Assembly: GCA_008501765.1 (NCBI GenBank)
Contig: QQUE01000007.1
Coordinates: forward strand, 496,001 to 560,000
Length of the DNA stretch: 64,000 nucleotides
Origin: Calditrichota bacterium
GTDB lineage: Bacteria; Zhuqueibacterota; Zhuqueibacteria; Zhuqueibacterales; Geothermadaptataceae
Reading direction: 5' to 3'
The position numbers were made by a program, and so were the translations under genes. The notes under the pieces were generated by a model. The model was not told where the DNA came from, made no database searches, and saw only the letters and a list, made by a program, of their open reading frames with translations. Shown here piece after piece: positions 9,465 through 18,342 of the stretch; the first letter of the stretch is position 1, and every line of letters begins with the position of its first letter.

Positions 9465-10793
9465 TCAAAGCCTCCACGGGCTACGCATCGGGCGCGATAA
9501 CATCCGGTTTGCTTCGTCATCATTTATAAACCGTTCCTGTTTTTGATCCCACTGTAATTTTCGCCCGAGCCGCATGGCAATGCTGCCGAGAAAGCCGGGC
9601 ATTATAGAATGGTGCGCTACTTCAGCCGGAGTAATCGTTTTCTTTCGACTGCGAACACAGTCGAGAAAATTGCGGGTGTGATCGGTGCTTTTGTAAAGAT
9701 GAATTTCACCCGGTCCAATGACTGATTTTAACAGGGACTTCGGGGAAGCGTCCATTCCACCACGGCTGACATGCACCCACCCTTCTGACCCGATGAAATG
9801 CGTACCCATGCCTTTCGGCTGCTGGCTGGCATTAGCCGCGATGAGCCGAAATCCTTCGGCATATTTGCCGGCAAATTTATAAGTCACCGGGGTATTGAAC
9901 AACCCGTCTTTGCCATCCGGATAATCCGCTTTTCCTTCGATTTCAATCGGGCTGGAGTGTTCTGTTCCCATGCCCCAGTGGGCAATATCCAAATGGTGCG
10001 CACCCCAGTCGCTGATTATTCCCGCAGCAAAATTATTGTTCCAGCGGAAATTAAAGTGGCACCTGTCCTGGTGGTACGGCAGCCAGGGTGCCGGCCCCAG
10101 CCACATTTCATAATCAAGCTCAGCAGGCACTGGTTCAGCGGGCAAAAACGCCTTTCCGGTTGCGGTAAATCCTTCGGGCAGTCCGACGAGAACCGTATGC
10201 ACATCGCCGATCCGCCCATTTCTCACCAACTCGCATGCGACACGAAAGTGGCGTTCTGAACGCTGCCAGCTGCCGGTTTGCCAGACGATGCCGTATCGGT
10301 CCACGGCATTACAGAGAGCCCGCCCCTCCGGGATATTGAACGCCAGCGGTTTTTCGCCGTAAATATCGAGACCACGGCGGGCAGCAGCGATTGCAATGAG
10401 TGCGTGCCAGTGATCGGGCACGGCAATCGTCACCGCGTCGAGATCAGTACGAGCGAGCAGTTCGCGAAAATCATAATAAACCTGGCAATCATTATTTTTA
10501 TAGTAGCGATTGATGGCGCTTTGCGCTCGCAGGGCATGTTTTTTATCAACGTCACAAACGGCACGCACGACCACGTCATTTTTATCAAGGAAGGATTTCA
10601 TGTTAATTGAACCCATCCCTCCGACGCCAATGCAAGCCATATTTATTTTTTCGCTCGGCGCCACAGCACCTTCTCGCCCTAAAGTTTTGGCAGCAATGAG
10701 GTGCGGAAATCCAGCAACTGCCAAAGATGCACCGGAAACTTGTTTGATAAATTTGCGCCGGTTAATTGTGTTGCTCTTCATTTTCAATTCCAT
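9465..10793 (-). CDS. Tat-exported Gfo/Idh/MocA-family oxidoreductase
   Basis: This 442-residue protein has a twin-arginine signal (NRRKFIKQVSGASLAVAGFP), so it is folded with its nucleotide cofactor before export to the periplasm. The Rossmann motif is IGVGGMGSINMKSF, and the EKP motif is in GEKPLAFNIPEGRAL. The downstream part has WLGPAPWLPYH, ISDWGAHHLDIAHWG and a final SPWRL. This layout matches exported members that oxidise glycosides at the sugar ring. A second ATG four codons in (10781) could be the true start, since the site before the first ATG is poor. The stop TGA overlaps the start region of the ThuA-HEAT gene, suggesting coupling. Substrate unknown. Confidence 0.85.
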   Translation of the reverse strand: MELKMKSNTINRRKFIKQVSGASLAVAGFPHLIAAKTLGREGAVAPSEKINMACIGVGGMGSINMKSFLDKNDVVVRAVCDVDKKHALRAQSAINRYYKNNDCQVYYDFRELLARTDLDAVTIAVPDHWHALIAIAAARRGLDIYGEKPLAFNIPEGRALCNAVDRYGIVWQTGSWQRSERHFRVACELVRNGRIGDVHTVLVGLPEGFTATGKAFLPAEPVPAELDYEMWLGPAPWLPYHQDRCHFNFRWNNNFAAGIISDWGAHHLDIAHWGMGTEHSSPIEIEGKADYPDGKDGLFNTPVTYKFAGKYAEGFRLIAANASQQPKGMGTHFIGSEGWVHVSRGGMDASPKSLLKSVIGPGEIHLYKSTDHTRNFLDCVRSRKKTITPAEVAHHSIMPGFLGSIAMRLGRKLQWDQKQERFINDDEANRMLSRPMRSPWRL

Positions 10794-11216
10794 CTTTTAA
10801 TTAAAAAAACAATTTGGCACTGATACTCACTGATGGAACACAGATTTGAAAAATATCGCTCTGCTTAAAGAACGAGTTGATTTACAGTAACAAATCCCCG
10901 ATGAGTGTCACCCCGGTTTGCGCTCCAGGCAATCCCGGGGTCTCATACGTCTTAATAGTTACGATCGAGATTCCGGCATTCTTTCGCTTTCGAATTTTTA
11001 TGTAATACTTTGAAATTTGTAAGAATAATGTCAAAGCTTCACTTCTAATGAAGGCGAAAGAAACCGAAATGACAAAAGGAGATTTGCCCTGTAAAAAAGC
11101 GAGCTGGTTTACAGCCATAACTCCAAACGTTCGAGATTAGATCATACCGTTTCTTAAACAAAGTGAAAAAAATTACCGTGTTCGATCTGTGCCGATCTGT
11201 GGCAAAAAATATATTT
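10794..11216. repeat. Intergenic repeat region with direct and inverted repeats
   Basis: No real gene was found in these 423 bases. A roughly 30-bp sequence centred on GTTGATTTACAGTAAC (about 10868-10898) recurs in the same direction as GCTGGTTTACAGCCATAAC (about 11093-11124). A related copy also lies inverted: GGAGATTTGCCCTGTAAA at about 11078-11095. Between them are a CCCCGG...CCGGGG hairpin (about 10910-10941) and a palindromic TCATTTCGG stretch. Flanking traces (cactgatggaacacagat; cgatctgtgccgatctgtgg) resemble a unit at 32484. A 78-codon reading frame over the region is a by-product of the repeats. Confidence 0.55.
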
Positions 11217-13559
11217 TTAATGTCTCAATTCAAATTCATCAAGTATTCCGCCATCGGTGCCATCGCCATTCATTTTTATGGCTTTAAATTTTAATGTTTT
11301 ACCATCAATTTCAACAACGCAATAGTGATATTCGTAATATTCGCCTTCATCCGTTTCGTGGCTATCAGGCCGTGCCTTGTGGTCGGGCAGGTCGATTTGC
11401 TCCCATTCGTAGTACTTGTGGTTATCGAGAGATGAGCCGCCACCTCCCGTTATAATATAGGCAGCATTGTTGCCTTTTCCTGTCGCAGGATCGTAGGGCG
11501 GATGGGGCAAACCACGCTCATAATCATGGGTATGGCCACTGAAAACAATCGCGACGTTGTTCGCTTCGATGATCGGTACAATTTCCTTGCGCAAATGCTC
11601 TTCACCGTCGTAATAACCACCCGACCAGGCTTCGGAATAAGGTGGGTGATGAAAAAAGACAAAAATCCACTCGTACTTATCCTTTGCTTTTTCCAGGTCA
11701 TTTTTGAACCACTCGTACTGCTGGCTACCGGGTGGAATTCTGTCGCCGAGTGGTCCTTCAGATTTGTTGGGATCAATGAATACGAAATGGGCGTTGCCAT
11801 AATCGTAGGAAAACCAATATTCGGTGCTGCCCGTGGAAGACACGGGATGGTGGACGCGATTATCGAATGGCGGTACTTCACGGATATCCCAATAACCGCC
11901 GTATTCGTGATTTCCAATTGAAATATACGACGCGACCTGGCCACCAAACCAGCGCATCGGATATAAATATTCATCAACCCATTCCGACAAACGGTGCCCG
12001 GAGGTGACGACATCCCCAACATTGGTGACCAAATCTGCATTTTCGCGCGCCATCAATTTCACAACATTTTCAGTGACTTTTGGATAACTGCGATTATCGC
12101 CCCAGATCAGAAATTTGAAAGGAGCATCCGTGGGCTTTTTCGTATGAAATTTTTGTACCGGACTGGCCATATTTCCGGAGATAACACGGTACGAGTAATC
12201 CGTGTCTTTTTGCAGGCCAACCAGCGTTATTTCATGAATTGTCGTCGGAGCGTACTGACCAAAAATTTTGGAGTTCAGTGAATTTCCCTCGCCAAATTCC
12301 ACAGTTCCGTAACCTGGCAACACTGTTTCCCACATAATTGTGACGCCATCTTCTTTCATATTCTGCAAATAAGGCTGCACCATGAGCGCCGGATGCGTAG
12401 CCATTTTTTCATTAATAGATTTTAGAAAAGAACTAATTTTATTCAACTTACCATCAAGGTTTTCATCGCTTGTTAAAATAGTGTTGATACTAGTTGTAGC
12501 TGATTTCAGCCACTCCTTTTCCGGTGCGGGATGGCGCAGAAAATAACGGTCGAGGCGATCGATTTGACCGGCAAGTTCTGTATATTTTTTGTTCAACTGG
12601 TATTCTTCGTCCGTCATGAGCCGGACGTAACGCAAATCACCAGTCCCGTGCACATTGACAACTTTGATGGAAAATTGCAGCACTTCATTTTCTTTTTTCG
12701 ATTTGGGCAGCGATAGCACCGTTTCATCTTCAACATTGCCCAATTTATTGCCATTGAGCCAGACTTCGCCTTTATCATTGATGCTGGTAAAAAATCGAAG
12801 CGTTTTGTTGAGCACAGGGTAACCACCAATTTCATCCGGCAGCCTGAAAGTTGTGCGGTACCACGCATGTTTAAATTCGCCGGGCCAGGATTTGCGGGAT
12901 GTGGTTTCTTCCCATTCCGTATCAGGGAAATTCATCTGTGCTGCAGCATCGCTTGCGGAAATTTTATAACGAAAGTTTTTGATTTCAATCCCTGAGCCTG
13001 GCTGCAGCTCATTAATTTTTTCGGCTGCTTTTACAAAAGCGCCATATCCAACCGGCATCCCGACAAGATCCGCTTGAAAAAGGCGTGTATCGTATCCATG
13101 TTTCCCGGCGCGAACGGCTAAAGTAAATTTTTCGCCCGATTGCGCCGGCGATAATAAAACGAAACGGCCAGATCGCTGGCTCGATTTGAATATTTGTTTG
13201 CCGTCTTTATAAACTGTGCCATCGCCATCAACGCGCAGAATGAGCACGACGTCTTTTCCTTTTAATTTTTTCGGGATGGTCACTTCGCGGCGGTACCACT
13301 TTACTTTTGCCTTGCCCTTCCAGGTCAAATTTAATGTTTCCTTTTTCCAGCCGCCTGTTTTATCCGAAAAAACGTCATCAACAGCTAAATCACCGTAGTA
13401 AATTTGCCATTCAAATAATTCAAAAAACGGGTGTGGATCAAATGGTTGTGTAAGAATTTCCGCCTTTTTCTCACCATGCAAATTTGTGATATTTAGTATG
13501 CCAAAAAGAATCAAGCTGATTATTTTAACATTCATTTTATTTCTCATAGAAAAAATCAT
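11217..13559 (-). CDS. Secreted purple-acid-phosphatase-like metallophosphoesterase with N-terminal beta domains
   Basis: The start is the ATG at 13559 (780 residues), with GGAG 8 nt upstream; a GTG three codons earlier is inside that site. A signal peptide ends near NLHGE. Residues about 40-325 hold two jelly-roll-like segments ([25 protein letters not shown]) like sugar-binding domains of glycosidases. Residues about 392-476 match the fibronectin-like N-domain of purple acid phosphatases. From about 485 the calcineurin-like phosphoesterase motifs appear in order: [27 protein letters not shown] and [10 protein letters not shown]. It should hydrolyse phosphomonoesters or diesters outside the cytoplasm using two metals. 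It is probably separately transcribed from the next gene across the repeat-rich gap. Confidence 0.85.
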   Translation of the reverse strand: MIFSMRNKMNVKIISLILFGILNITNLHGEKKAEILTQPFDPHPFFELFEWQIYYGDLAVDDVFSDKTGGWKKETLNLTWKGKAKVKWYRREVTIPKKLKGKDVVLILRVDGDGTVYKDGKQIFKSSQRSGRFVLLSPAQSGEKFTLAVRAGKHGYDTRLFQADLVGMPVGYGAFVKAAEKINELQPGSGIEIKNFRYKISASDAAAQMNFPDTEWEETTSRKSWPGEFKHAWYRTTFRLPDEIGGYPVLNKTLRFFTSINDKGEVWLNGNKLGNVEDETVLSLPKSKKENEVLQFSIKVVNVHGTGDLRYVRLMTDEEYQLNKKYTELAGQIDRLDRYFLRHPAPEKEWLKSATTSINTILTSDENLDGKLNKISSFLKSINEKMATHPALMVQPYLQNMKEDGVTIMWETVLPGYGTVEFGEGNSLNSKIFGQYAPTTIHEITLVGLQKDTDYSYRVISGNMASPVQKFHTKKPTDAPFKFLIWGDNRSYPKVTENVVKLMARENADLVTNVGDVVTSGHRLSEWVDEYLYPMRWFGGQVASYISIGNHEYGGYWDIREVPPFDNRVHHPVSSTGSTEYWFSYDYGNAHFVFIDPNKSEGPLGDRIPPGSQQYEWFKNDLEKAKDKYEWIFVFFHHPPYSEAWSGGYYDGEEHLRKEIVPIIEANNVAIVFSGHTHDYERGLPHPPYDPATGKGNNAAYIITGGGGSSLDNHKYYEWEQIDLPDHKARPDSHETDEGEYYEYHYCVVEIDGKTLKFKAIKMNGDGTDGGILDEFELRH

Positions 13560-13615
13560 GTGCTGCACTCCAAAGTAATTGAGTTTAATATAATTTCATC
13601 AATTAGATTTCTGAA

Positions 13616-14878
13616 TTAATTGTTTTCATTCGAATTTTGAATTGCACCAGCAAAAATAGCATTCATGTCAAATTGTAAAAATTGCCGGTTATATGCATCA
13701 AGCTCGCCCGATTCGTGGTCTGCTTTTGCGTTTGCCACCCAAATTTGCATCGCTGTCAAATCATAGACAACCGTCTGTAAATTTCCTGTCCCGACGGAGG
13801 AGACGATATCGTTAATTATCACCTCAGCGTTAATTTTACCATAATATTCGAGCAATTTATCATGGAGTGGGCCATCATATTCGGGCACATCCCAACTCAT
13901 TCCCCAATAGACGATATCCTCAATTCGCTGGTGGGCGTCGGTAACCGGCTCGAGGTTTTCAGGTGAAAAAACATTGCAAACTTCCCGGGATGTCTGCAAT
14001 CCGCGCAACTCACCAAATTCTCCATCGCCGATTCCGTACATTAGCGAGGTTGTGCGCTGTGCATTTCTGACCCGGTTTATTGCTTCGTCAAGACTTTTGT
14101 CAAATTGCAAAATATCCCGCAGCAAAAACATAAACGGAATACCGGCAAATGTGTCTCTTTCTTTGTGATAATCATCGCCGATTTCGCTGATCGCCAGTTT
14201 TTCAAGGCTGATTCCTGAAATACATCCAACCACACCTGCCCAGGTTATGTTGGCAAAAGGGTGTCCATTTTCAGGTACATAAACAACAATCAGAGGATAT
14301 TTTTGGATATTGGCGCCAGTTTCATAATCCAGACTTCGCAGCTGGTAAAGATGGCCATCGGCAGCAGTTGCTTTGCCCCAGGCGCCAAATAAACTGCAAT
14401 GCCACTCCCCTGCTTCGCCAATAATATTCGCACGGATGATGTCCTGTAGCGGCAATCCGGAACCATCGGCCAGTCCCTGCATTTCTTCGATAAAATGGGC
14501 AGGGATGAATGGTTTTGTTTCTGCATAAACCTGATCGAGCAATGCCACAGGTTTGCCGGCTTTTTCAACCATAAGTTGAATCATATTTTGCACGTGATCA
14601 GTGATTTCGTTTTTTAAGAGAACACCGTGCGCTTTCCCCATCTCATACGGCGTGCCCCAAACCGTTAAAACCTGTATTTTATCTTCATTTTCCCCGGCAA
14701 TTGCCAATCGGCCATGTGGTGCACTGGTTACAAATTCTGGTTGAACTTTTAGGATTTTAGAGACCGTGCTATTTGATGATTTTTCGCTTTGACACTGCAG
14801 AATGAAAAACGCAAATCCAATCAGAATTAATATTTTAATCCCAAAATACTGAAAATCTTTATTTCTGAAATGTGTCAT
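13616..14878 (-). CDS. C45-like (acyltransferase/Ntn-hydrolase) family lipoprotein
   Basis: A 420-residue protein begins with a hydrophobic segment ending FFILQC, a non-canonical lipobox with Cys29. The body matches the C45 / acyl-CoA:6-aminopenicillanate-acyltransferase-like group of Ntn hydrolases: WGTPYEMGKAHG near 74-85, and GEWHCSLFGAWG with Cys161 as the expected autocatalytic nucleophile. LRSLDYETG and FANITWAGVVGCISG follow, as in the family. These enzymes cleave amide or ester bonds after self-processing at the Cys. The natural substrate here is unknown; N-acyl compounds or peptides are possible. GGAGGAGAT precedes the ATG. It lies downstream of the OPA transporter gene (50-nt gap) and may share its transcript. 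Confidence 0.78.
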   Translation of the reverse strand: MTHFRNKDFQYFGIKILILIGFAFFILQCQSEKSSNSTVSKILKVQPEFVTSAPHGRLAIAGENEDKIQVLTVWGTPYEMGKAHGVLLKNEITDHVQNMIQLMVEKAGKPVALLDQVYAETKPFIPAHFIEEMQGLADGSGLPLQDIIRANIIGEAGEWHCSLFGAWGKATAADGHLYQLRSLDYETGANIQKYPLIVVYVPENGHPFANITWAGVVGCISGISLEKLAISEIGDDYHKERDTFAGIPFMFLLRDILQFDKSLDEAINRVRNAQRTTSLMYGIGDGEFGELRGLQTSREVCNVFSPENLEPVTDAHQRIEDIVYWGMSWDVPEYDGPLHDKLLEYYGKINAEVIINDIVSSVGTGNLQTVVYDLTAMQIWVANAKADHESGELDAYNRQFLQFDMNAIFAGAIQNSNENN

Positions 14879-14928
14879 ATCTCCTCCGCAGATTCAGTCA
14901 TTTTTTTAAATTTTTCATTCCTGCCAAG

Positions 14929-16197
14929 TTATAAATTTGACTTTCCAGTTCTGGATTTCCACCACAGATAAAAGGTTAAAAATGCACTAATCGCGGCAAC
15001 CACAACCATGATGGTGAAAATCGGAACGAGGTCGTTATTGTTTTTTTCGTAGAGCCAGCCAATAATTTGTTCCTGGAAAATTGGGCCAATGGATCCCGTC
15101 CCATTGATAATCCCGGCCGCAACCAAAGCACCACGTTTTGAACCGACGTCAATGGCGCCAACACCAGAGATGAGTGAATCCGGTCCATAGAGCATAAATC
15201 CGGCACATCCCATAGAAATTGTGAAGTACATCAAGCTAGTCGCACCGCGATAATACATCAGAAAAAATGAGAGGGTCATCAAGCCCAACATAAAAAAAGT
15301 AATCAGTGCTCGCTTTCCTTTAAAGAAACGATCCGAAGCAAATCCGGCGAAAATAACGCCGGCAAAGCCTGCAAGATCAAAAACAGTGGATAGATAGCCG
15401 GCATCATCGCCCGCGAGCAGGTAATTTTTATTTAAAAAGTAAGGCGCCCAACTCCATAATGCATAACGTAAAAACTTGATACAAAAATAGATCAAACCCA
15501 TGGTAATAATTGTCTTTACAACATCGGCGCTCCAGCCGAGGCTGCCGTTTTCTACGCATTCAGAAGCATCTTCAGATTCCTCTTCAACTGATTTGTAACC
15601 AACATCTTCAGGTTTGTTTGGATGCAGGATGAGAACGACGAACCATATGGCAAGCAAAACGATAGACGCTCCAAAAAATGACCAGCGCCAACCCATTTGC
15701 CCAAGCAAAAAGGCCGCAAAGGAGGTCGCAGCCACAGAACCGACCTGGTAGCAGGTTGACCAGACACCCAGAACACTGCCCCGCTGTTTGCGTTTGAACC
15801 AATAGGCAAGGCTGCCGATACAGCCTGGCCAGCCCGTACCCTGTGCCAATCCATTTAGAGCAAGAAATAATGCAATTGTCCAAAAGCTATTTGAGATGCC
15901 AAAGATAAAATTACATGCTGCAGATATACCCATCCCAACCAATAAAAGGCGTTTCGGCCCCAGTTTCCTGCCAAAAAATGCGCTCGAATATTGGCCAACC
16001 ATATAAAAAACAAGATAGGCTGTACCCAGATGCGCGAGATCGATTGCATTCAAACCAAGGCTGTCTGAAAGCGCACTTTTTACGACATAAAACGCCTTGC
16101 GGCAAAAATAATAACCCGCATAAGACAGCCAGGTTGCCGTTAAAATCTTCACTTGCCACGATCGAAATGAGCCTGTGCCACTTCCGGCAACTACCAT
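14929..16197 (-). CDS. MFS transporter of the organophosphate:phosphate antiporter (GlpT/UhpT-like) group
   Basis: The protein has 422 residues with about 12 membrane segments. OPA-type hallmarks are SYAGYYFCRKAFYVVKSAL in helix 1, GTAYLVFYMVGQ and NGLAQGTGWPGCIG. Known members exchange glycerol-3-phosphate or hexose phosphates for phosphate. The start is the ATG at 16197, with a perfect AGGAGG 4 nt upstream. A longer frame begins inside the inverted repeat of the neighbouring cassette and is not credible as coding. The gene therefore lies just beyond the left end of that cassette (16229-16667). The ligand cannot be predicted from sequence; an organophosphate or another small anion is expected. 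Confidence 0.85.
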   Translation of the reverse strand: MVVAGSGTGSFRSWQVKILTATWLSYAGYYFCRKAFYVVKSALSDSLGLNAIDLAHLGTAYLVFYMVGQYSSAFFGRKLGPKRLLLVGMGISAACNFIFGISNSFWTIALFLALNGLAQGTGWPGCIGSLAYWFKRKQRGSVLGVWSTCYQVGSVAATSFAAFLLGQMGWRWSFFGASIVLLAIWFVVLILHPNKPEDVGYKSVEEESEDASECVENGSLGWSADVVKTIITMGLIYFCIKFLRYALWSWAPYFLNKNYLLAGDDAGYLSTVFDLAGFAGVIFAGFASDRFFKGKRALITFFMLGLMTLSFFLMYYRGATSLMYFTISMGCAGFMLYGPDSLISGVGAIDVGSKRGALVAAGIINGTGSIGPIFQEQIIGWLYEKNNNDLVPIFTIMVVVAAISAFLTFYLWWKSRTGKSNL

Positions 16198-16228
16198 CGT
16201 ACCTCCTGATGAAAATTTCTCCCTTTTA

Positions 16229-16246
16229 TCCCGCAAAGACGCAAAG
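16229..16246 (+). repeat. Left terminal inverted repeat of the GxxExxY cassette
   Basis: TCCCGCAAAGACGCAAAG is itself made of two related halves (CCGCAAAG and ACGCAAAG). It lies 21 nt upstream of the AGGAGG of the OPA transporter gene. Confidence 0.75.
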
Positions 16247-16254
16247 ATGAAAAA

Positions 16255-16637
16255 TTATTCTTCAAGATTATTAACACACCGAGTAATTCCATATTTCATG
16301 AGTTCTTCGTTAAAATTCAAAAGATATCCCAGCTTGAGTCCAGTTAATTTTAAATAGGTCTGTGTTTGTTTTTTATGAACTGGTTTAACAGTCTCTACGC
16401 TTTTAGCTCCAAAATCACTTTATCTTCTACAATTATATCTGCTTTAAATCCTTCATCAAATTTAATTCCACGATAATTAATTGAAATTGGCACCTGGCGT
16501 TTTACTTTCAATCCACGACTTATCAATTCATGGGACAATGCAATTTCATAAACTGATTCTAATAACCCGGGTCCTAATTCTTTATGGACTTTTATCGATG
16601 AATCAACAACTAATTTACCGATTTCATTTTCATTCAT
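16255..16637 (-). pseudogene. GxxExxY family (PD-(D/E)XK-like) protein, frameshifted
   Basis: The first frame gives 80 residues starting MNENEIGKLVVDSSIKVHKE, with ELGPGLLESVYE (the GxxExxY motif) and FKADIIVEDKVILELKA, then stops at TAG. The next frame continues exactly where the family should: VETVKPVHKKQTQTYLKL, GLKLGYLLNFN and a stop TAA at 16255. Adding one base in GCG-TAG restores a protein of about 127 residues, the usual family length. So this is either a one-base deletion or a sequencing error. The family is related to PD-(D/E)XK nucleases (D..K core IIVEDKVILELK), but its role is not established. The ATG overlaps the amidotransferase stop. Confidence 0.85.
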
Positions 16638-17521
16638 TTTTCTTGGGGCCTTTGCGGCTTTGCGGGATTGTTCTTCTTTCTAACCTGGTGATTCATCCAA
16701 TTCACAAATTCGCATTGTCGGATTTCGTCTGAAAGTAAATCATCGTCGATAGCGTATTTCCAGCGCAGATCGCGCCTGGAATCATCTGAAAATATGGTTT
16801 CCAGTTCGTCGACATAGTGCAGCAATTCATCCCGATTCTTGAAAAGGCCAAGCTTCAATAACTTTTCTTCCCGCGCCAGAGCCAGCCGGGCCATTTCGTG
16901 CAGATCGTATTCCGGATGGTATTGCGGCGCCCAGAATTCACCGTTTTTGTATTTTACGGCAACAGATTGGATAGCGGTAAAATCGTTGGAAGCCAAACAT
17001 ACAGCTCCCTCGGGCAGCCGGGTAATTTCATCATCGTGACTGGTAAAGGCATCAAAAACAGATGATTTGCCTGCGTACATCGGGTGATTCCGGCCCTCGG
17101 CTGAAAGGTAAATTTTGCGTGCGACTCCCATTTCCCTGCCCCTGGGATGGGCCTTCACTTCACCGCCTGCCGCATAAACGGCAATTTGCGCTGCCCAGCA
17201 ACTGCCAAACTGCGGGACTCCGGCTTCAAATGCACGATCGACAAGGCCGAGAATGCGACCAACGTGCGAATCCGCTTCGTCATAAACAGTCAGATTGCAG
17301 CCGGGCCATAAAATTCCGTTATATTTTAAAATTTCTTTTTCGTTCGGCAGCTTCCCATTCTCATCGTGGGAATAAAGGATCTCGCATGTCATTTCCGGGA
17401 AATTTTGCTTAAGCAATTTTGCATAAAGTTTTCCCGCCGTAGTCATGCCCACCTGCTCAAAAACATCTCTGCTGGATTTGGAATAGCTGTCAATTATTAA
17501 AAAATGAGGGGAGTCCGTCAT
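16634..17521 (-). CDS. Class I glutamine-amidotransferase-like hydrolase
   Basis: A 295-residue cytoplasmic protein carries the class I amidotransferase catalytic triad: Cys108 in FGSCWAAQ, and His202 and Glu204 in QYHPEYD. Relatives range from GMP synthase subunits to gamma-glutamyl hydrolases of the PuuD type. Since it is the last gene of an operon with a GS-like ligase, an aldehyde dehydrogenase and an alcohol dehydrogenase, I infer that it removes the gamma-glutamyl group from the oxidised product. It begins 7 nt after the HAD gene stop. The last 11 or so residues (NPAKPQRPQEK) are encoded by the inverted repeat of the neighbouring cassette, so the native C-terminus has been replaced. Confidence 0.82.
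   Translation of the reverse strand: MTDSPHFLIIDSYSKSSRDVFEQVGMTTAGKLYAKLLKQNFPEMTCEILYSHDENGKLPNEKEILKYNGILWPGCNLTVYDEADSHVGRILGLVDRAFEAGVPQFGSCWAAQIAVYAAGGEVKAHPRGREMGVARKIYLSAEGRNHPMYAGKSSVFDAFTSHDDEITRLPEGAVCLASNDFTAIQSVAVKYKNGEFWAPQYHPEYDLHEMARLALAREEKLLKLGLFKNRDELLHYVDELETIFSDDSRRDLRWKYAIDDDLLSDEIRQCEFVNWMNHQVRKKNNPAKPQRPQEK
16650..16667 (-). repeat. Right terminal inverted repeat of the GxxExxY cassette
   Basis: On the minus strand this reads TCCCGCAAAGCCGCAAAG, with one mismatch to the left copy. It lies inside the 3' end of the amidotransferase frame. Confidence 0.75.
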
Positions 17522-17528
17522 AGTTGTC

Positions 17529-18281
17529 TCATACCTGATTTATGGCGTTGATAACATCGACTAAATTGCTATAATCACTAATTTTTCCATCAGCTTTCGT
17601 ATTGGCGCTATCACGATCGATTGCAGCCGTGCACAAAATGGTTTTCATACCCAGCGCCTGCGGTCCGGCGATGTCATTGTGTTCGCGATCGCCGATGTGA
17701 ACCAATTCATGCAACGGCAATCCAAGTTGCCCGGCAGCCGATTTGAATACATCTGGATGCGGTTTTGAAAAACCGAGCTCATCTGAAAAAACAAATCCAT
17801 CAAAACAATCGAATAAATTCTCACCAGCAAGAAGTCCCCGCAGCGTGCGACCCGGACTGAAAATCGTATCGGAGATGACACAGAGTTTATAATTTGCTTT
17901 CAGATTGTGAATGGCTTCGTGAACACCGGAAATAAAATCCGGTTTAAACTCCAGTTCCATTTCTTCGTGCAGCCGAACGAGCTCAGCCATTTCTGCAGCA
18001 GGCAATTCCAATTGAAATCCTTTGAGAATGAGTGCCAGCCGATCATGAACATTCCAGGTTACAAATTGTTCATGCCAAACTTTGCGAAAAGCCGCATCGA
18101 CAGCATCGTACACAGCACTGACTTGCTCCTTCGAAACCGAGATATGCCGATTTACAAATCTGTGCATCAGAATGCGTCGCTCTTCAGCTTTCGATGGACG
18201 ACCTGCAGCCAGGCGCTTCGGCTCGTCCGAGTCATCGATAAAAACTGTGTCCCACAGGTCGAAAGTTATCCCTTTTATCAT
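17529..18281 (-). CDS. HAD-superfamily hydrolase
   Basis: A 250-residue protein has the HAD motifs in order: FDLWDTV (Asp8 nucleophile; the second Asp position is shifted compared with DxD), VISDT (motif II Ser), FSKPHPDVF (motif III Lys) and HIGDREHNDIAGPQALGMK (motif IV acids). A helical cap lies between motifs I and II, as in the phosphoglycolate-phosphatase/haloacid-dehalogenase subfamily. The likely reaction is dephosphorylation of a small molecule, but the substrate is unknown. It lies 61 nt after the Fe-ADH gene and 7 nt before the amidotransferase gene, so it probably acts in the same pathway or repairs a by-product. AGGAAA precedes the ATG. Confidence 0.83.
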   Translation of the reverse strand: MIKGITFDLWDTVFIDDSDEPKRLAAGRPSKAEERRILMHRFVNRHISVSKEQVSAVYDAVDAAFRKVWHEQFVTWNVHDRLALILKGFQLELPAAEMAELVRLHEEMELEFKPDFISGVHEAIHNLKANYKLCVISDTIFSPGRTLRGLLAGENLFDCFDGFVFSDELGFSKPHPDVFKSAAGQLGLPLHELVHIGDREHNDIAGPQALGMKTILCTAAIDRDSANTKADGKISDYSNLVDVINAINQV

Positions 18282-18342
18282 TTATTGAATTTCCTGATTG
18301 ATTCGCCTATTTTTTTTCTCACTATGTCCACAATGAAAAAAA

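Larger units (their letters stand above)
16229..16667 (-). mobile_element. GxxExxY cassette bounded by 18-bp terminal inverted repeats
   Basis: The 439-bp unit begins with TCCCGCAAAGACGCAAAG (16229-16246) and ends with the inverse of TCCCGCAAAGCCGCAAAG (16650-16667); 17 of 18 positions match. The single gene inside fills almost all the space: 12 nt from one repeat to the ATG and 8 nt from the stop to the other. No transposase gene and no clear target duplication are visible. The right end has run into the 3' end of the glutamine amidotransferase gene. The structure suggests a non-autonomous mobile unit carrying a nuclease-fold protein. That it moves is an inference. Confidence 0.6.

Noticed and set aside
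10882-11118. 78-codon minus-strand frame in the gap before the phosphoesterase gene
   Set aside because: It runs across direct and inverted repeats and hairpins, and its composition is that of translated repeats.
16198-16236. Upstream extension of the OPA transporter into the inverted repeat
   Set aside because: The ATG at 16197 has a perfect AGGAGG; the extension is translated repeat sequence.
16667-16680. Target-site duplication next to the GxxExxY cassette
   Set aside because: Bases just outside the two inverted repeats (ttttA and TTGTT) do not match convincingly.
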